Positions 33,855 to 41,782 of a DNA stretch of 64,000 nucleotides are shown here, one piece after another. The translations under genes and the position numbers were made by a program. Under the pieces are notes generated by a model that was not told where the DNA came from, made no database searches, and was given only the letters and a program-made list of their open reading frames with translations. Origin of the DNA: an uncultured Nitrospira sp. Lineage in GTDB: Bacteria; Nitrospirota; Nitrospiria; Nitrospirales; Nitrospiraceae. How positions within the stretch are numbered: position 1 is the first letter of the stretch; every line of letters begins with the position of its first letter. The stretch lies in assembly GCA_902500715.1 (NCBI GenBank), contig CABVRO010000001.1:1-64000 (forward strand). The letters are read 5' to 3'.

Positions 33855-34608
33855 TGCCGAGCGAATTGCACAATTAATCTCCGCGCTACGCGATGACAAC
33901 GAGGCGTTGCGGGACCATGCGATGGCGAGTCTCGGGCAGATGGGGGTCGAGGCTATTCCCCAATTGATCGGCTTGATGGCCGATGAGGACGTGGTGATTC
34001 GCGAGGCCGCGGCTACTGCCGTGGCGCGTATCGGCCCGGTCGCGTTCGATCAATTGTTGGATGCCTTGCGCGACGATGAATGGGCGATTCGTGAACAGGC
34101 GGCGAACGTTCTAGGGCGTTTCCGAGACGTCCGGGCGGTGGAGCCCCTCACGGTAGCCTTGAAAGACAAGGATGGGGCCGTCAGGACAGCGGCGGTGTGG
34201 GCGCTGGAACGGATCGGAGACTCCAGCGCGACGCCGGGATTAATCGAGGCGCTGACCGATGGTACGGTGCGTGAGGATGTCGCGCGGGTGTTGAAAAAGA
34301 TCGGCGATACCAGGGCGGTCGATGCGCTGATCGGCGGTCTGCTGGGTCCCAATTGGATGGTGCGACGCCACGCCGCGGAAGCACTCGGAAAGATCGGCGA
34401 TCTGCGCAGCGCCGATGCGTTGATCCAGGCTCTTCAAGATGAGGACTGGCTCGTACGGCGGAATGCCGCCGAATCGTTGGCGCGCTTGGGGGCGAAGCAG
34501 GCCATCGAGCCGCTGCTGCCCCTCCTGGAAGACGAAAACACGATGGTGCAGGAGACCGTCGAAGGTGTCCTTGCGAGTTTGGGATGGAAACAGGCGACCT
34601 CGTCATAA
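33847..34608 (+). CDS. HEAT-repeat protein 4 of 5
   Basis: A 253-residue solenoid of about eight very regular repeats (DDEWAIREQAANVLGRFRDVRAVEPL, DGAVRTAAVWALERIGDSSATPGL), ending EGVLASLGWKQATSS. It starts with MSDAERIAQLISALRDDNEAL after AGGAGG. The overlap with gene 3 and the 20-base gap to gene 5 place genes 3-5 in one operon. Cytosolic; no catalytic domain. Confidence 0.87.
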   Translation: MSDAERIAQLISALRDDNEALRDHAMASLGQMGVEAIPQLIGLMADEDVVIREAAATAVARIGPVAFDQLLDALRDDEWAIREQAANVLGRFRDVRAVEPLTVALKDKDGAVRTAAVWALERIGDSSATPGLIEALTDGTVREDVARVLKKIGDTRAVDALIGGLLGPNWMVRRHAAEALGKIGDLRSADALIQALQDEDWLVRRNAAESLARLGAKQAIEPLLPLLEDENTMVQETVEGVLASLGWKQATSS

Positions 34609-34628
34609 CCCGATAAAGGAACTCTACT

Positions 34629-35339
34629 ATGGCAGAAGAAGCACCGGTAAAACTGATTCAGATCGGACCAAAGGGCGGGACCAAGAAGGACGGGTTCAAC
34701 CTGGTGACGGAACGCGTGGTGGCCGTCAATCCCGAAGCCAAGCAGTTGGAGGTGGAGTTGCTTGCGTATGACGGAAAGACCGTCGTGTTGGATGTCGGAG
34801 ATGAGGCTCTGGAAGATTTCCTCAAGATCAAGCCCGGGGATGGGGCGACGATCCGTGTGGTTGAGGAAGGCGGCAAGCGCATTGCGAAGAGCTTCCGCAT
34901 TCGGGCCAAAGATCCGAATGCGGCCAAAGCCGACGCCATGTTGATCGACCTCAAGGATTCCCATTGGCTCAATCGCAAATATGCGGCGGAAGTGCTGGGC
35001 GAATTGAAAGATCCACGCGCCGTTGGGCCGCTGGTGGACGCTCTGAGCGATGAGGTCGGCGATGTGCGGCAGCGGGCCTATGATTCCTTGATCAAGATCG
35101 GCGGATCGGCGGTTTCGTCGCTGGTGCCGTTGCTGGTTTCCGAGGAGGACGATGTGCGCCAGTCGGCCACGGAAATTATCCGCAAGATCGGCAAGCCGGC
35201 CGTCGAGCCCCTCGCCACAGCCCTGGCGGATGCTGATGATCGCCTGAAAACCAGAATTATGAAGGTGCTCGATCGGATGGGCTATAAGCCGAAGGCCAAA
35301 GAGGGTGCCCAGGCCGAGCCTGCAAAGCTGCTGAGTTAG
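34629..35339 (+). CDS. HEAT-repeat protein 5 of 5 with a beta-rich N-terminal domain
   Basis: A 236-residue protein. Residues 1 to about 95 are not HEAT but a beta-rich domain (LIQIGPKGGTKKDGFNLVTERVVAVNPEAKQLEVELLAYDGKTVVLDV, then GDGATIRVVEEGGKRIAKSFRI), resembling a small OB/SH3-like barrel. Residues 100-220 are four HEAT repeats ending VLDRMGYKPKAKE, a variant of the GW cap. The SD AAGGA lies before the ATG. It is the last gene of the cluster and faces ugd convergently across a hairpin. The N-terminal barrel may be the ligand-binding part; this is inference. Confidence 0.82.
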   Translation: MAEEAPVKLIQIGPKGGTKKDGFNLVTERVVAVNPEAKQLEVELLAYDGKTVVLDVGDEALEDFLKIKPGDGATIRVVEEGGKRIAKSFRIRAKDPNAAKADAMLIDLKDSHWLNRKYAAEVLGELKDPRAVGPLVDALSDEVGDVRQRAYDSLIKIGGSAVSSLVPLLVSEEDDVRQSATEIIRKIGKPAVEPLATALADADDRLKTRIMKVLDRMGYKPKAKEGAQAEPAKLLS

Positions 35340-35349
35340 TGTGAGCCGT

Positions 35350-35372
35350 CCGGCCGCCGGTTAGGCGGCCGG
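35350..35372. terminator. Bidirectional hairpin between the HEAT cluster and ugd
   Basis: CCGGCCGCC (35350-35358) pairs perfectly with GGCGGCCGG (35364-35372) over a 5-base loop. It lies between convergent genes and includes the ugd stop codon. Only a short ATTCTT follows on the plus strand, so termination strength is uncertain. Confidence 0.6.
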
Positions 35373-36680
35373 ATTCTTGGTGGGGCGACCGACCGAGACG
35401 TGGCGGAATCCGAAGCCGACCACACGGTCTGATTCATAGGTATTGCGGAGATCCAGCAGAAGCGGTTGACGCATGGATTTCTTCAGCCGGTCGAAATCAA
35501 GATTCCTGAACTGGTTCCACTCGGTCATGATGATCAGGCCGTCGGCGCCTTCTGCAACGTCGTAGGTATCCTGGCAGGGCACCATTCCCGGCAGCAGTTT
35601 CGTCGACTCCTCCATCGAGGCCGGGTCGTAGGCGCGAATCGTCGCCCCTTCCTTCATCAGTTCGCTCAAGATGGTCAGTGACGGGGCTTCCCGCATATCG
35701 TTGGTGTTGGGTTTGAACGACAGGCCCAACACGCCGAGCGTTTTCCCTTTCACGCCGCCGCAGGCCTCTTTCACCTTCTCGACCATCCGCAGATGTTGTT
35801 CGTAGTTCACCTTGGCCGCGGCCCCTGCAATCTGGAACGGGTACCCCACGCGTTCGCCGGTCTGCACGAGTGCAGCCAAGTCCTTCGGGAAACATGAACC
35901 TCCGAATCCCGGTCCTGCGTGCAAAAATTTGTTCCCGATGCGATTGTCGAGGCCCATTCCTTTGGAGACCATCTGCACGTCGGCGCCCACCTTTTCGCAG
36001 ACGGTGGCGATTTCGTTGATGAAGGAAATCTTGACGGCGAGAAACGCATTGGAGGCGTACTTGATCATCTCAGCAGTTGGGATGTCGGTTACGACAATCG
36101 GGGTTTCCAGCAGGTACAGCGGACGATAGAGGTCTTTCATGATCGCGACCGCTTGCTCACTGTCCGCGCCGATCACGACGCGGTTGGGACGCATAAAGTC
36201 TTCAATGGCGGATCCTTCGCGGAGGAACTCCGGATTGGAGACGATGTCAAAACGGAAACGGCCCGTTTGGTTGGCCTTGATGACTTCACGCAATTTTTCG
36301 CCGGTGCCGACAGGGACGGTGGACTTCGTGACGATGACCTTGTAGCCGGTCATGTTTTTGGCGATGCCGCGGCCCACTTCTTCGACATAGGACAGGTCGG
36401 CTGAACCATCCGATTTCGGAGGCGTGCCGACGGCAATGAAGATGACCAGCGCTTTGTCGACGGCCTTGGCGACATCGGTGGTGAAATGAAGGCGGTCTTC
36501 TTTGATGCCTTTGGCCACGAGTTCGGTGATACCGGGTTCGAAAAACGGGACCTCCCCCTTTTCGAGTCTGGCGATGCGGCGCGCATCCGTATCCATGCAG
36601 GTGACGTTCACGCCGAATTCCGCGAAGCAGGCACCGGTGACTAAGCCGACATAGCCCGTTCCAATCACGCTGATATGCAT
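35361..36680 (-). CDS. ugd: UDP-glucose 6-dehydrogenase
   Basis: A 439-residue NAD-dependent enzyme that oxidises UDP-glucose to UDP-glucuronate for polysaccharide synthesis. It has the N-terminal Rossmann motif MHISVIGTGYVGLVTGACFAE, TKSTVPVGTGEKL, NPEFLREGSAI, the catalytic Cys in GPGFGGSCFPKDL, and the C-terminal GLSFKPNTNDMREAP. All catalytic residues are present. The ATG at 36680 has AGGAGGAG 9-15 bases upstream; the frame extends further but the enzyme starts here. The product could feed the epimerase at 9053, although the genes are far apart. Confidence 0.95.
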   Translation of the reverse strand: MHISVIGTGYVGLVTGACFAEFGVNVTCMDTDARRIARLEKGEVPFFEPGITELVAKGIKEDRLHFTTDVAKAVDKALVIFIAVGTPPKSDGSADLSYVEEVGRGIAKNMTGYKVIVTKSTVPVGTGEKLREVIKANQTGRFRFDIVSNPEFLREGSAIEDFMRPNRVVIGADSEQAVAIMKDLYRPLYLLETPIVVTDIPTAEMIKYASNAFLAVKISFINEIATVCEKVGADVQMVSKGMGLDNRIGNKFLHAGPGFGGSCFPKDLAALVQTGERVGYPFQIAGAAAKVNYEQHLRMVEKVKEACGGVKGKTLGVLGLSFKPNTNDMREAPSLTILSELMKEGATIRAYDPASMEESTKLLPGMVPCQDTYDVAEGADGLIIMTEWNQFRNLDFDRLKKSMRQPLLLDLRNTYESDRVVGFGFRHVSVGRPTKNPAA

Positions 36681-36870
36681 GGAAGCGTCTCCTCCTGAAG
36701 ATAATCCGTCGAAACTGTGGGTACGTACGTGTGTAGAGTCGGTAGTATAGCAACGCGTACGAAAGTGAGCAAACATAACGCAGGTTTTGGCAGGGATGCG
36801 GAAGGGGCGAATTGCAGATTGCCGCGCACATCCAGTAGAATTCGGCCCTCTTCGAAGGAGAGGCTGGCGA

Positions 36871-37281
36871 ATGGCAGGTTCAGGCGGGCCCATCCAACGA
36901 CCGTTGGCGATGATGATGCGTCCTATCACGAGGACCGTCCATCCCGATGACACCTTGTTGGCCGTGGCCAGGCAACTGCGCGACGCCCGCGTCGGGGCGA
37001 TGCTGGTCGCTGATCACGGTGACTATGTGGGGATTGTCAGCGAGGCCGATCTTGTCCGAAAAGCCATGGCCAGCGGCGCAGACGCGGAACAGGTCATGGC
37101 CCGGTCAGTGATGAGCACCCCGGTCATGACGATCGATATCGCCCAATCCGCGCATGAGGCGAGCGATGTGATGGCCGAGCGGGGAATCCGGCATCTCGTG
37201 ATTACAGAAGAGGGGCGGGTAGTGGGGATGATTTCGGTGCGCGACCTGCTTCGCTACTTCAAGAATTGGGGAACGATATAA
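36871..37281 (+). CDS. CBS-domain protein
   Basis: A 136-residue protein with a tandem CBS pair: MRPITRTVHPDDTLLAVARQLRDARVGAMLVAD and then MSTPVMTIDIAQSAHEASDVMAERGIRHLVITEEGRVVGMIS. CBS pairs bind adenine nucleotides or SAM and often regulate a partner. ATG at 36871 follows AAGGAG; longer in-frame starts are not family-like. It stands alone, divergent from ugd; the regulated partner is unknown. Confidence 0.85.
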   Translation: MAGSGGPIQRPLAMMMRPITRTVHPDDTLLAVARQLRDARVGAMLVADHGDYVGIVSEADLVRKAMASGADAEQVMARSVMSTPVMTIDIAQSAHEASDVMAERGIRHLVITEEGRVVGMISVRDLLRYFKNWGTI

Positions 37282-37344
37282 CATGATCCCCGACTATGCC
37301 GAATACTGCCGCCGTACCACCACGTCTCCAACGGTTCTTCCTCA

Positions 37345-38919
37345 ATGACTGGTCAGAGTCCCGCGATACATCCCACTCCGCGTCTCTTTTTGCTTGTGAC
37401 CGCGCTGGTGACTGGCGCAATCGTTATGGCCCTGGAAATTTTGGGGAGTCGGTTACTGGCCCCCATATTCGGCAATTCGCTATTTGTTTGGGGAGCGCTG
37501 ATTGGAATCATTCTGGCTGCCATGAGTTCAGGATATGCGTTCGGCGGTTGGGCCTCGGATCGGTATCGTGTCGCGGCGGTGTTGGCCTGGCTCCTGCTCG
37601 GTTCCGGCGCCTGGACGTTGCTGATGTCCTGGATGGGACAGGTGACGATTCTGAAGGTGGCGAGAGTTGTTGAGGACCCGCGATGGGGACCAAGCCTCGC
37701 TGCTTGTGTGCTGCTGGCCCCTCCTGCATTCGGATTGAGCGGCGTCATGCCGGCATTGCTTCGGTTAGCGGTGGTCGATATGGGGTATCTGGGCCGTCAT
37801 GCGGGCAGCATGATTGCGTTGTCCACCGTCGGGAGTCTGGCCGGGACCTGGGGCACCGCTTTTTTCCTTCTTTCGTGGTTAGGAACCCAGACGCTCGTCG
37901 CATCCTTGGGAGTGATTCAAGTCCTGCTCGGCCTCTTGTGGCTGCAGCGAGGCAGCGGACGGATCACGAAACTGGCGGGCCTCTTCCTGACTGGTCTGCT
38001 CATCGTGGTCTGGTATGTGTTTGGCCAGACTCCGGTTGTCGCCGGAGTCGTGCACCAGGAGGATAGTCCGTACCAGCAAGTGCGCGTCCGCGACGACGAT
38101 CTGTTCCGATACCTGGTGCTGGATCGAACTTGGCATGCCGTCATGTGGCGGTCTGACCCGACTACGCTCTTTCTGCCCTATAGTCAGCTCATGGTTGCTG
38201 CGGTCGCGCTGGCTCCGGCGCCCAAACGGGGACTCATTCTGGGGCATGGAGGCGGATCGATCGCTAAATGGTTGGCCCATGTGTGGCCGGAGTTGGAACT
38301 GGATGTCGTCGAGTTTGACCCGGTCGTCGTTCGGATGGCCGAGGAGTACTTCGAGTATCACCCTCCCGCCAATCATCATGTGTTCGTCAAAGATGCACGA
38401 GTATTTTTGCGTGATACGACAGCGACTTATGATGTGATCTGGGTCGATGCGTTTGCCCGCCATCTCGTTCCCTTTCATCTGACTACGGTCGAATTTTTCG
38501 CCGAGCTCAGACGCAAACTGAGTCCCAATGGCGTGGTGTCAGTCAATCTTGCATCCTCGGGAGGTGGCGGAGATCTTCAGCGAGCGAGGGCCGTGGTGCA
38601 GACATTGAAGACGGCGTTTCCCACACTCGAGTCCTTTGGAGTGAAAGGGCCTTGGCGGGCGCATCAAACCACGGCGGAGAATTTGATTTTTTTCGGCGGC
38701 GGTCCCATCGATACTATGCCGTACGACGAGGTTGTGAAGCGTATTCAATCGCATGTCGAAGCTCGGCGACTGCCATCCGAAGCGACTGCCTTGTTGGCGG
38801 CGCGACGCACCCAGCCCTGGTCGCCTGGCCTGACCTTGACCGACGACTATACGCCCTACGATTTGCTGATCGGATCGCATGCGGTAGAAATGTCGCCGGA
38901 AGGAAAGGCTATTCCGTAA
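37345..38919 (+). CDS. Membrane-anchored spermidine synthase-like protein
   Basis: A 524-residue fused protein. Residues 1-225 hold six to eight membrane helices (LFLLVTALVTGAIVMALEILGSRLLAPIFG). Residues 235-500 are a spermidine-synthase-type methyltransferase fold with ILGHGGGSIAKWLAHVWP, LDVVEFDPVVVRMAEEYF and VIWVDAFA. These fused proteins are common in bacteria; true aminopropyl transfer is unproven for them. Located at the inner membrane. It follows the CBS gene by about 60 bases. Confidence 0.82.
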   Translation: MTGQSPAIHPTPRLFLLVTALVTGAIVMALEILGSRLLAPIFGNSLFVWGALIGIILAAMSSGYAFGGWASDRYRVAAVLAWLLLGSGAWTLLMSWMGQVTILKVARVVEDPRWGPSLAACVLLAPPAFGLSGVMPALLRLAVVDMGYLGRHAGSMIALSTVGSLAGTWGTAFFLLSWLGTQTLVASLGVIQVLLGLLWLQRGSGRITKLAGLFLTGLLIVVWYVFGQTPVVAGVVHQEDSPYQQVRVRDDDLFRYLVLDRTWHAVMWRSDPTTLFLPYSQLMVAAVALAPAPKRGLILGHGGGSIAKWLAHVWPELELDVVEFDPVVVRMAEEYFEYHPPANHHVFVKDARVFLRDTTATYDVIWVDAFARHLVPFHLTTVEFFAELRRKLSPNGVVSVNLASSGGGGDLQRARAVVQTLKTAFPTLESFGVKGPWRAHQTTAENLIFFGGGPIDTMPYDEVVKRIQSHVEARRLPSEATALLAARRTQPWSPGLTLTDDYTPYDLLIGSHAVEMSPEGKAIP

Positions 38920-39015
38920 ATAGATGAAATTATGATTGAAATAAAGCCTGTCGAGTCTTTGGTCCGTAAGACGTTTCGTGGGGTAACTAGGTCCGCTTCA
39001 CGCCCAAGAACTTTC

Positions 39016-39045
39016 TTGCTTCCTTTTTAATCCCTATGCTATAAG
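39016..39045 (+). promoter_or_regulatory. Candidate promoter for the cupredoxin-like gene
   Basis: TTGCTT (39016-39021), an 18-base spacer and TATAAG (39040-39045). It lies in a 275-base AT-richer gap with no gene. It would give a leader of about 140 bases before the strong SD TAAGGAGG. Confidence 0.5.
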
Positions 39046-39194
39046 GTGTCCCTCATCAGCCTATTATTTAGGACATTTTCGAGTAGTAGAGGCTAGGCTC
39101 CTGGGCGGAGTGTCTAGCAGAGGGTTCAGAGCGCGGTGGTCATTATTCACCAACCTAATCGCATCTCTTCTTAATCTCTTTAAGGAGGTAGGTC

Positions 39195-39674
39195 ATGGGT
39201 AAGACGATGGTAGCAGTGTTTTTCGGCCTGGTCATGCTGGTGGCTGGGGCATCGGGCGCATATGCGCATCAAGCCGGCGGAGTCGAGATCGGTGATTTAG
39301 AGACCGGCTCAGTCGTCGGTCAGCCGTTCAAGGAATTGGTCGTGGATGCGGAATTGTACGCCGTCGAAATCGGTAATATGAAGGCGTGGTATCCGCCGGT
39401 CACCGTGATCGATTTTAAGGTTCGGCCGGGTCGTCCGGTCGTGTTGAAGGTGACGAACAGCTCTACCAGTGAGCATGGGTTTCAGATGACCGATGCCACG
39501 AATGTCGGGTCACCGTTTGTCATGAAGGCAGAAGTGGTCTTGAAGCCGGGGGAAACCAAGTATATCGGTGTTCCGACCAGCGACATGTTTTATGCCACCC
39601 AGGGTAATACGTTGACCTATCGCTGCCATTTGCACCCGGCCCACGTCGGTGGCAAGATCTTGATGATCAAGTAG
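39195..39674 (+). CDS. Secreted cupredoxin-like protein
   Basis: A 159-residue protein with a signal peptide (cleavage near AYA, residue 24). The mature beta-sandwich has VIDFKVRPGRPVVLKVTNSSTSEHGFQM and a C-terminal TYRCHLHPAHVGGKILMIK. SEHGF and C-H-L-H-P-A-H supply the His and Cys expected of a type-1 or related copper centre. It would carry electrons or bind copper in the periplasm. The SD TAAGGAGG is nearly perfect, suggesting high expression. It is a single-gene unit, closed by a 15-bp hairpin. Confidence 0.8.
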   Translation: MGKTMVAVFFGLVMLVAGASGAYAHQAGGVEIGDLETGSVVGQPFKELVVDAELYAVEIGNMKAWYPPVTVIDFKVRPGRPVVLKVTNSSTSEHGFQMTDATNVGSPFVMKAEVVLKPGETKYIGVPTSDMFYATQGNTLTYRCHLHPAHVGGKILMIK

Positions 39675-39695
39675 TCGTTTAAAATACGTATAGTG

Positions 39696-39731
39696 CAACG
39701 CCCCATTTGCAGTGATGCAGATGGGGCGTTG
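39696..39731 (+). terminator. Hairpin after the cupredoxin-like gene
   Basis: A 15-bp stem with one G-T pair (CAACGCCCCATTTGC with GCAGATGGGGCGTTG) and a 6-base loop, 22 bases after the stop. The following T-run is poor, but the symmetry allows it to serve the convergent gene too. Confidence 0.75.
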
Positions 39732-39776
39732 TTGTATCCAGCCTATGCCGACTGATATCGCGGAAACATTTCTTTC

Positions 39777-40112
39777 CTACGCTTCCTGCTCCTGTTGACA
39801 TTGGGATTCGGCATCCAAAGGAATATTTTGAATGCCTCTGAGTCTCCCGTCTACGATGAGTAACAAAAAGCGGTTTGCTGTTGGGACATCCTGCCGCCGT
39901 TCGGTAACAATTGCGTTCATGTCCACGATCATTTCGTCGCCATCCCATTGCGTGTCATTGACGATCCAGAAGTGACTGGCCGCATCCGGAAACTGTTTCG
40001 TGACGAAGCTTTCGATGATAGTTCCGATGTCTCCTGTATCGGCCATGGTTTGGAGAGGGAGCATGGCAAGTCCGAGGCTGGCGAATAAGATGAGGCGATT
40101 TACGCGTGTCAT
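39777..40112 (-). CDS. Exported protein of unknown function
   Basis: A 111-residue protein beginning MTRVNRLILFASLGLAMLPLQTMA, a clean signal peptide, after the SD GGGAGGTG. The mature domain reads TIIESFVTKQFPDAASHFWIVND and MIVDMNAIVTERRQDVPTANRFLLLIVDG, a small alpha+beta unit. It ends with a Gln/Glu-rich tail that holds the only Cys. It converges on the cupredoxin-like gene. No family is recognised. Confidence 0.62.
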   Translation of the reverse strand: MTRVNRLILFASLGLAMLPLQTMADTGDIGTIIESFVTKQFPDAASHFWIVNDTQWDGDEMIVDMNAIVTERRQDVPTANRFLLLIVDGRLRGIQNIPLDAESQCQQEQEA

Positions 40113-40260
40113 GAGCACCTCCCGCTGAGAGGGTGACGAATAGGCGGGATGCAGCAAGGCCTTGAAGATGGGAGGCCTGCGCAGGCCGCATCTCTCTAAA
40201 GTCTACAGCCGTCGGCCAGTGAAAGCCAGGGAGTTATCTGTTTTTGCGCTGCATAAACGC

Positions 40261-40284
40261 CGAAGGCTCCCGGAGGAGCCTTCG
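40261..40284 (-). terminator. Hairpin after the ferredoxin gene
   Basis: A perfect 10-bp stem (CGAAGGCTCC with GGAGCCTTCG) over a CGGA loop, downstream of the ferredoxin stop. Only a short T-run follows on the minus strand. Confidence 0.6.
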
Positions 40285-40317
40285 TGGTGTCACCGATAGG
40301 AGAATGACATGCTCTGA

Positions 40318-40665
40318 CTAGTTTCGCACCCCGCTCCACACCTTGGCCGGATCGATTTCTTTGTCCGGATTCAGCGTCTTGGCTTTTTCCAGCAACACAT
40401 CGGTTGCCTCTGGGTAGGCCGGATCGGCAATGCAGCAATTGTCTACCGGGCAGACCGCCGCGCACTGAGGTTCGTCAAAGTGCCCGACACATTCCGTGCA
40501 ACGATCGTGCGTGATGACATAAATGTTGTCACCGACTCCCTGACCGTCGCCGACGTGGTTGCCCTTGCCTTCAGCGTCGCTGCGTGTTTCAAAGATCGCT
40601 TCGTTGGGACATTCTGGCAGGCATGCCCCGCAGGAAATACACTCGTCGGTGATCAGAAGCGCCAT
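40318..40665 (-). CDS. 2[4Fe-4S] ferredoxin (YfhL-like)
   Basis: A 115-residue ferredoxin. The first cluster motif is C9-x2-C12-x2-C15-x3-C19-P (CISCGACLPECP), and the second is C-x2-C-x8-C-x3-C-P (CTECVGHFDEPQCAAVCP), as in YfhL/FdxA-type proteins. An insertion between the motifs (SDAEGKGNHVGDGQGVGDN) is longer than usual. It is a cytosolic low-potential electron carrier. The SD AAGGAGG lies before the ATG. The partner is unknown. Confidence 0.9.
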   Translation of the reverse strand: MALLITDECISCGACLPECPNEAIFETRSDAEGKGNHVGDGQGVGDNIYVITHDRCTECVGHFDEPQCAAVCPVDNCCIADPAYPEATDVLLEKAKTLNPDKEIDPAKVWSGVRN

Positions 40666-40912
40666 GGCCTGTGCCTCCTTCTCAGTTCCTTTAATGACGG
40701 ATAAGATGTTGACAATTTCTTGCCGCCGCGACCATAGTTCGCGGCGAAACAGGTTCGCATTCTATGCTGCGGTTCTTCGGCAAGTCAACAGAGTGAGACT
40801 CGGGAAGAAGGCCTAGCACTCGGAAAGTCATGGGGCTTTGGGCCCAATGTACATGCGGCTCTGCGCGTGTGCGATCACATGAGGATGCATCCATGTTCGA
40901 CCGCATTTGGTT

Positions 40913-41410
40913 ATGGTGAAGCGAGCGAGTGCAGCTGAGTCGGAGCAGCGTCGCAAGAAAATTGTGACGTTCGTGCTCTTGGTTATTTTGTTGGTCAGCG
41001 TGAGCCTGTTTCTCGGGGGGCCGAAGGAGTCCGAACTCATCATCGTGGAATTTCCCAACGGAAAGACGATGGAAACGGAAGTGGCCAGTACCCCTGAGAA
41101 ATTGCTGTTCGGGTTGGCGTTTCGAGAAGGATTGCCAGCCGATACGGGAATGCTTTATATCTTTGAGTCGACGGGTTTGCATCGTGTTCAGACTCGGCAG
41201 TTTCGCATCGCCGTCGATATGGTGTGGATTGATGAGAGTCACCACGTGGTCCACATCCTGGAGCAGGTGCCGCCCTGCGAGAAGGATCCGTGCCCGCTCT
41301 ATGGGCCTCCGCCAGAACCGGTTCGCTACCTCATCGAGGCCGAGGCGGGCTCCGTCCAGCGCGCAGGTATCACGACGGGGATGGATCTCAAGTTTACGCT
41401 TCGTATGTAA
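40913..41410 (+). CDS. DUF192 family protein, membrane-anchored
   Basis: A 165-residue protein. A basic N-terminus and one hydrophobic helix (about 17-36) anchor it, followed by a DUF192 beta-rich domain: VEFPNGKTMETEVASTPEKLLFGLAFREGLPADTGMLYIFE, then RIAVDMVWIDESHHVVHI. Function unknown for the family; it is often found in the envelope. The first in-frame ATG (40913) is used instead of the TTG at 40907; no clear SD. The Rieske gene starts 16 bases after its stop. Confidence 0.8.
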   Translation: MVKRASAAESEQRRKKIVTFVLLVILLVSVSLFLGGPKESELIIVEFPNGKTMETEVASTPEKLLFGLAFREGLPADTGMLYIFESTGLHRVQTRQFRIAVDMVWIDESHHVVHILEQVPPCEKDPCPLYGPPPEPVRYLIEAEAGSVQRAGITTGMDLKFTLRM

Positions 41411-41426
41411 GGAATCGGAGTTGTGT

Positions 41427-41744
41427 ATGGAAGGGTTTCAGTGTGTGGCCAAGGTCGAAGAAATTCCTCCTGGGCAGGTCAAGGTTGTGAAGGTCAACGA
41501 GCGGGCCATTGCCGTATTCAATATCGACGGCCAATTTCACGCGATCTATAATTCCTGCCCTCACGAGGGCGGGCCTCTAAATAAAGGCCGGGTGAAGGGG
41601 CATGTTGTCTCGTGTCCCTGGCATGACCTGGCGTTCGATGTCCGAAACGGGCAAGGCACGGATGGCGGCGGCTACTGCGTCGGGAGCTATGATGTGCGGG
41701 TGGAAGACGGGCAGGTGTTTGTCGGGGGGCGGCGCAAGGTATAG
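41427..41744 (+). CDS. Rieske 2Fe-2S ferredoxin
   Basis: A 105-residue protein with a complete Rieske site: C44-P-H46 (SCPHEGGPLNKG) and C63-P-W-H66 (SCPWHDLAFDVRNG). It is of the NirD/assimilatory-ferredoxin type, which carries electrons to oxygenases or forms small subunits. No oxygenase is adjacent; the Rieske oxygenase at 13873 is distant. Followed after 38 bases by the chagasin-like gene. Confidence 0.9.
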   Translation: MEGFQCVAKVEEIPPGQVKVVKVNERAIAVFNIDGQFHAIYNSCPHEGGPLNKGRVKGHVVSCPWHDLAFDVRNGQGTDGGGYCVGSYDVRVEDGQVFVGGRRKV

Positions 41745-41782
41745 CCGGGCGAGCGATTGCCTCGGAGCAGCATGAGAATATT

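Noticed and set aside
30021-35339. HEAT cluster as a DNA tandem-repeat or CRISPR-like array
   Set aside because: The periodicity is at the protein level (30-32 residues); the underlying DNA is diverged between units and lies in coding frames with good starts.
35361-36953. 90-residue N-terminal extension of UDP-glucose dehydrogenase
   Set aside because: The enzyme family starts at the MHISVIGTGYVG motif, which has its own strong SD at 36691-36697.
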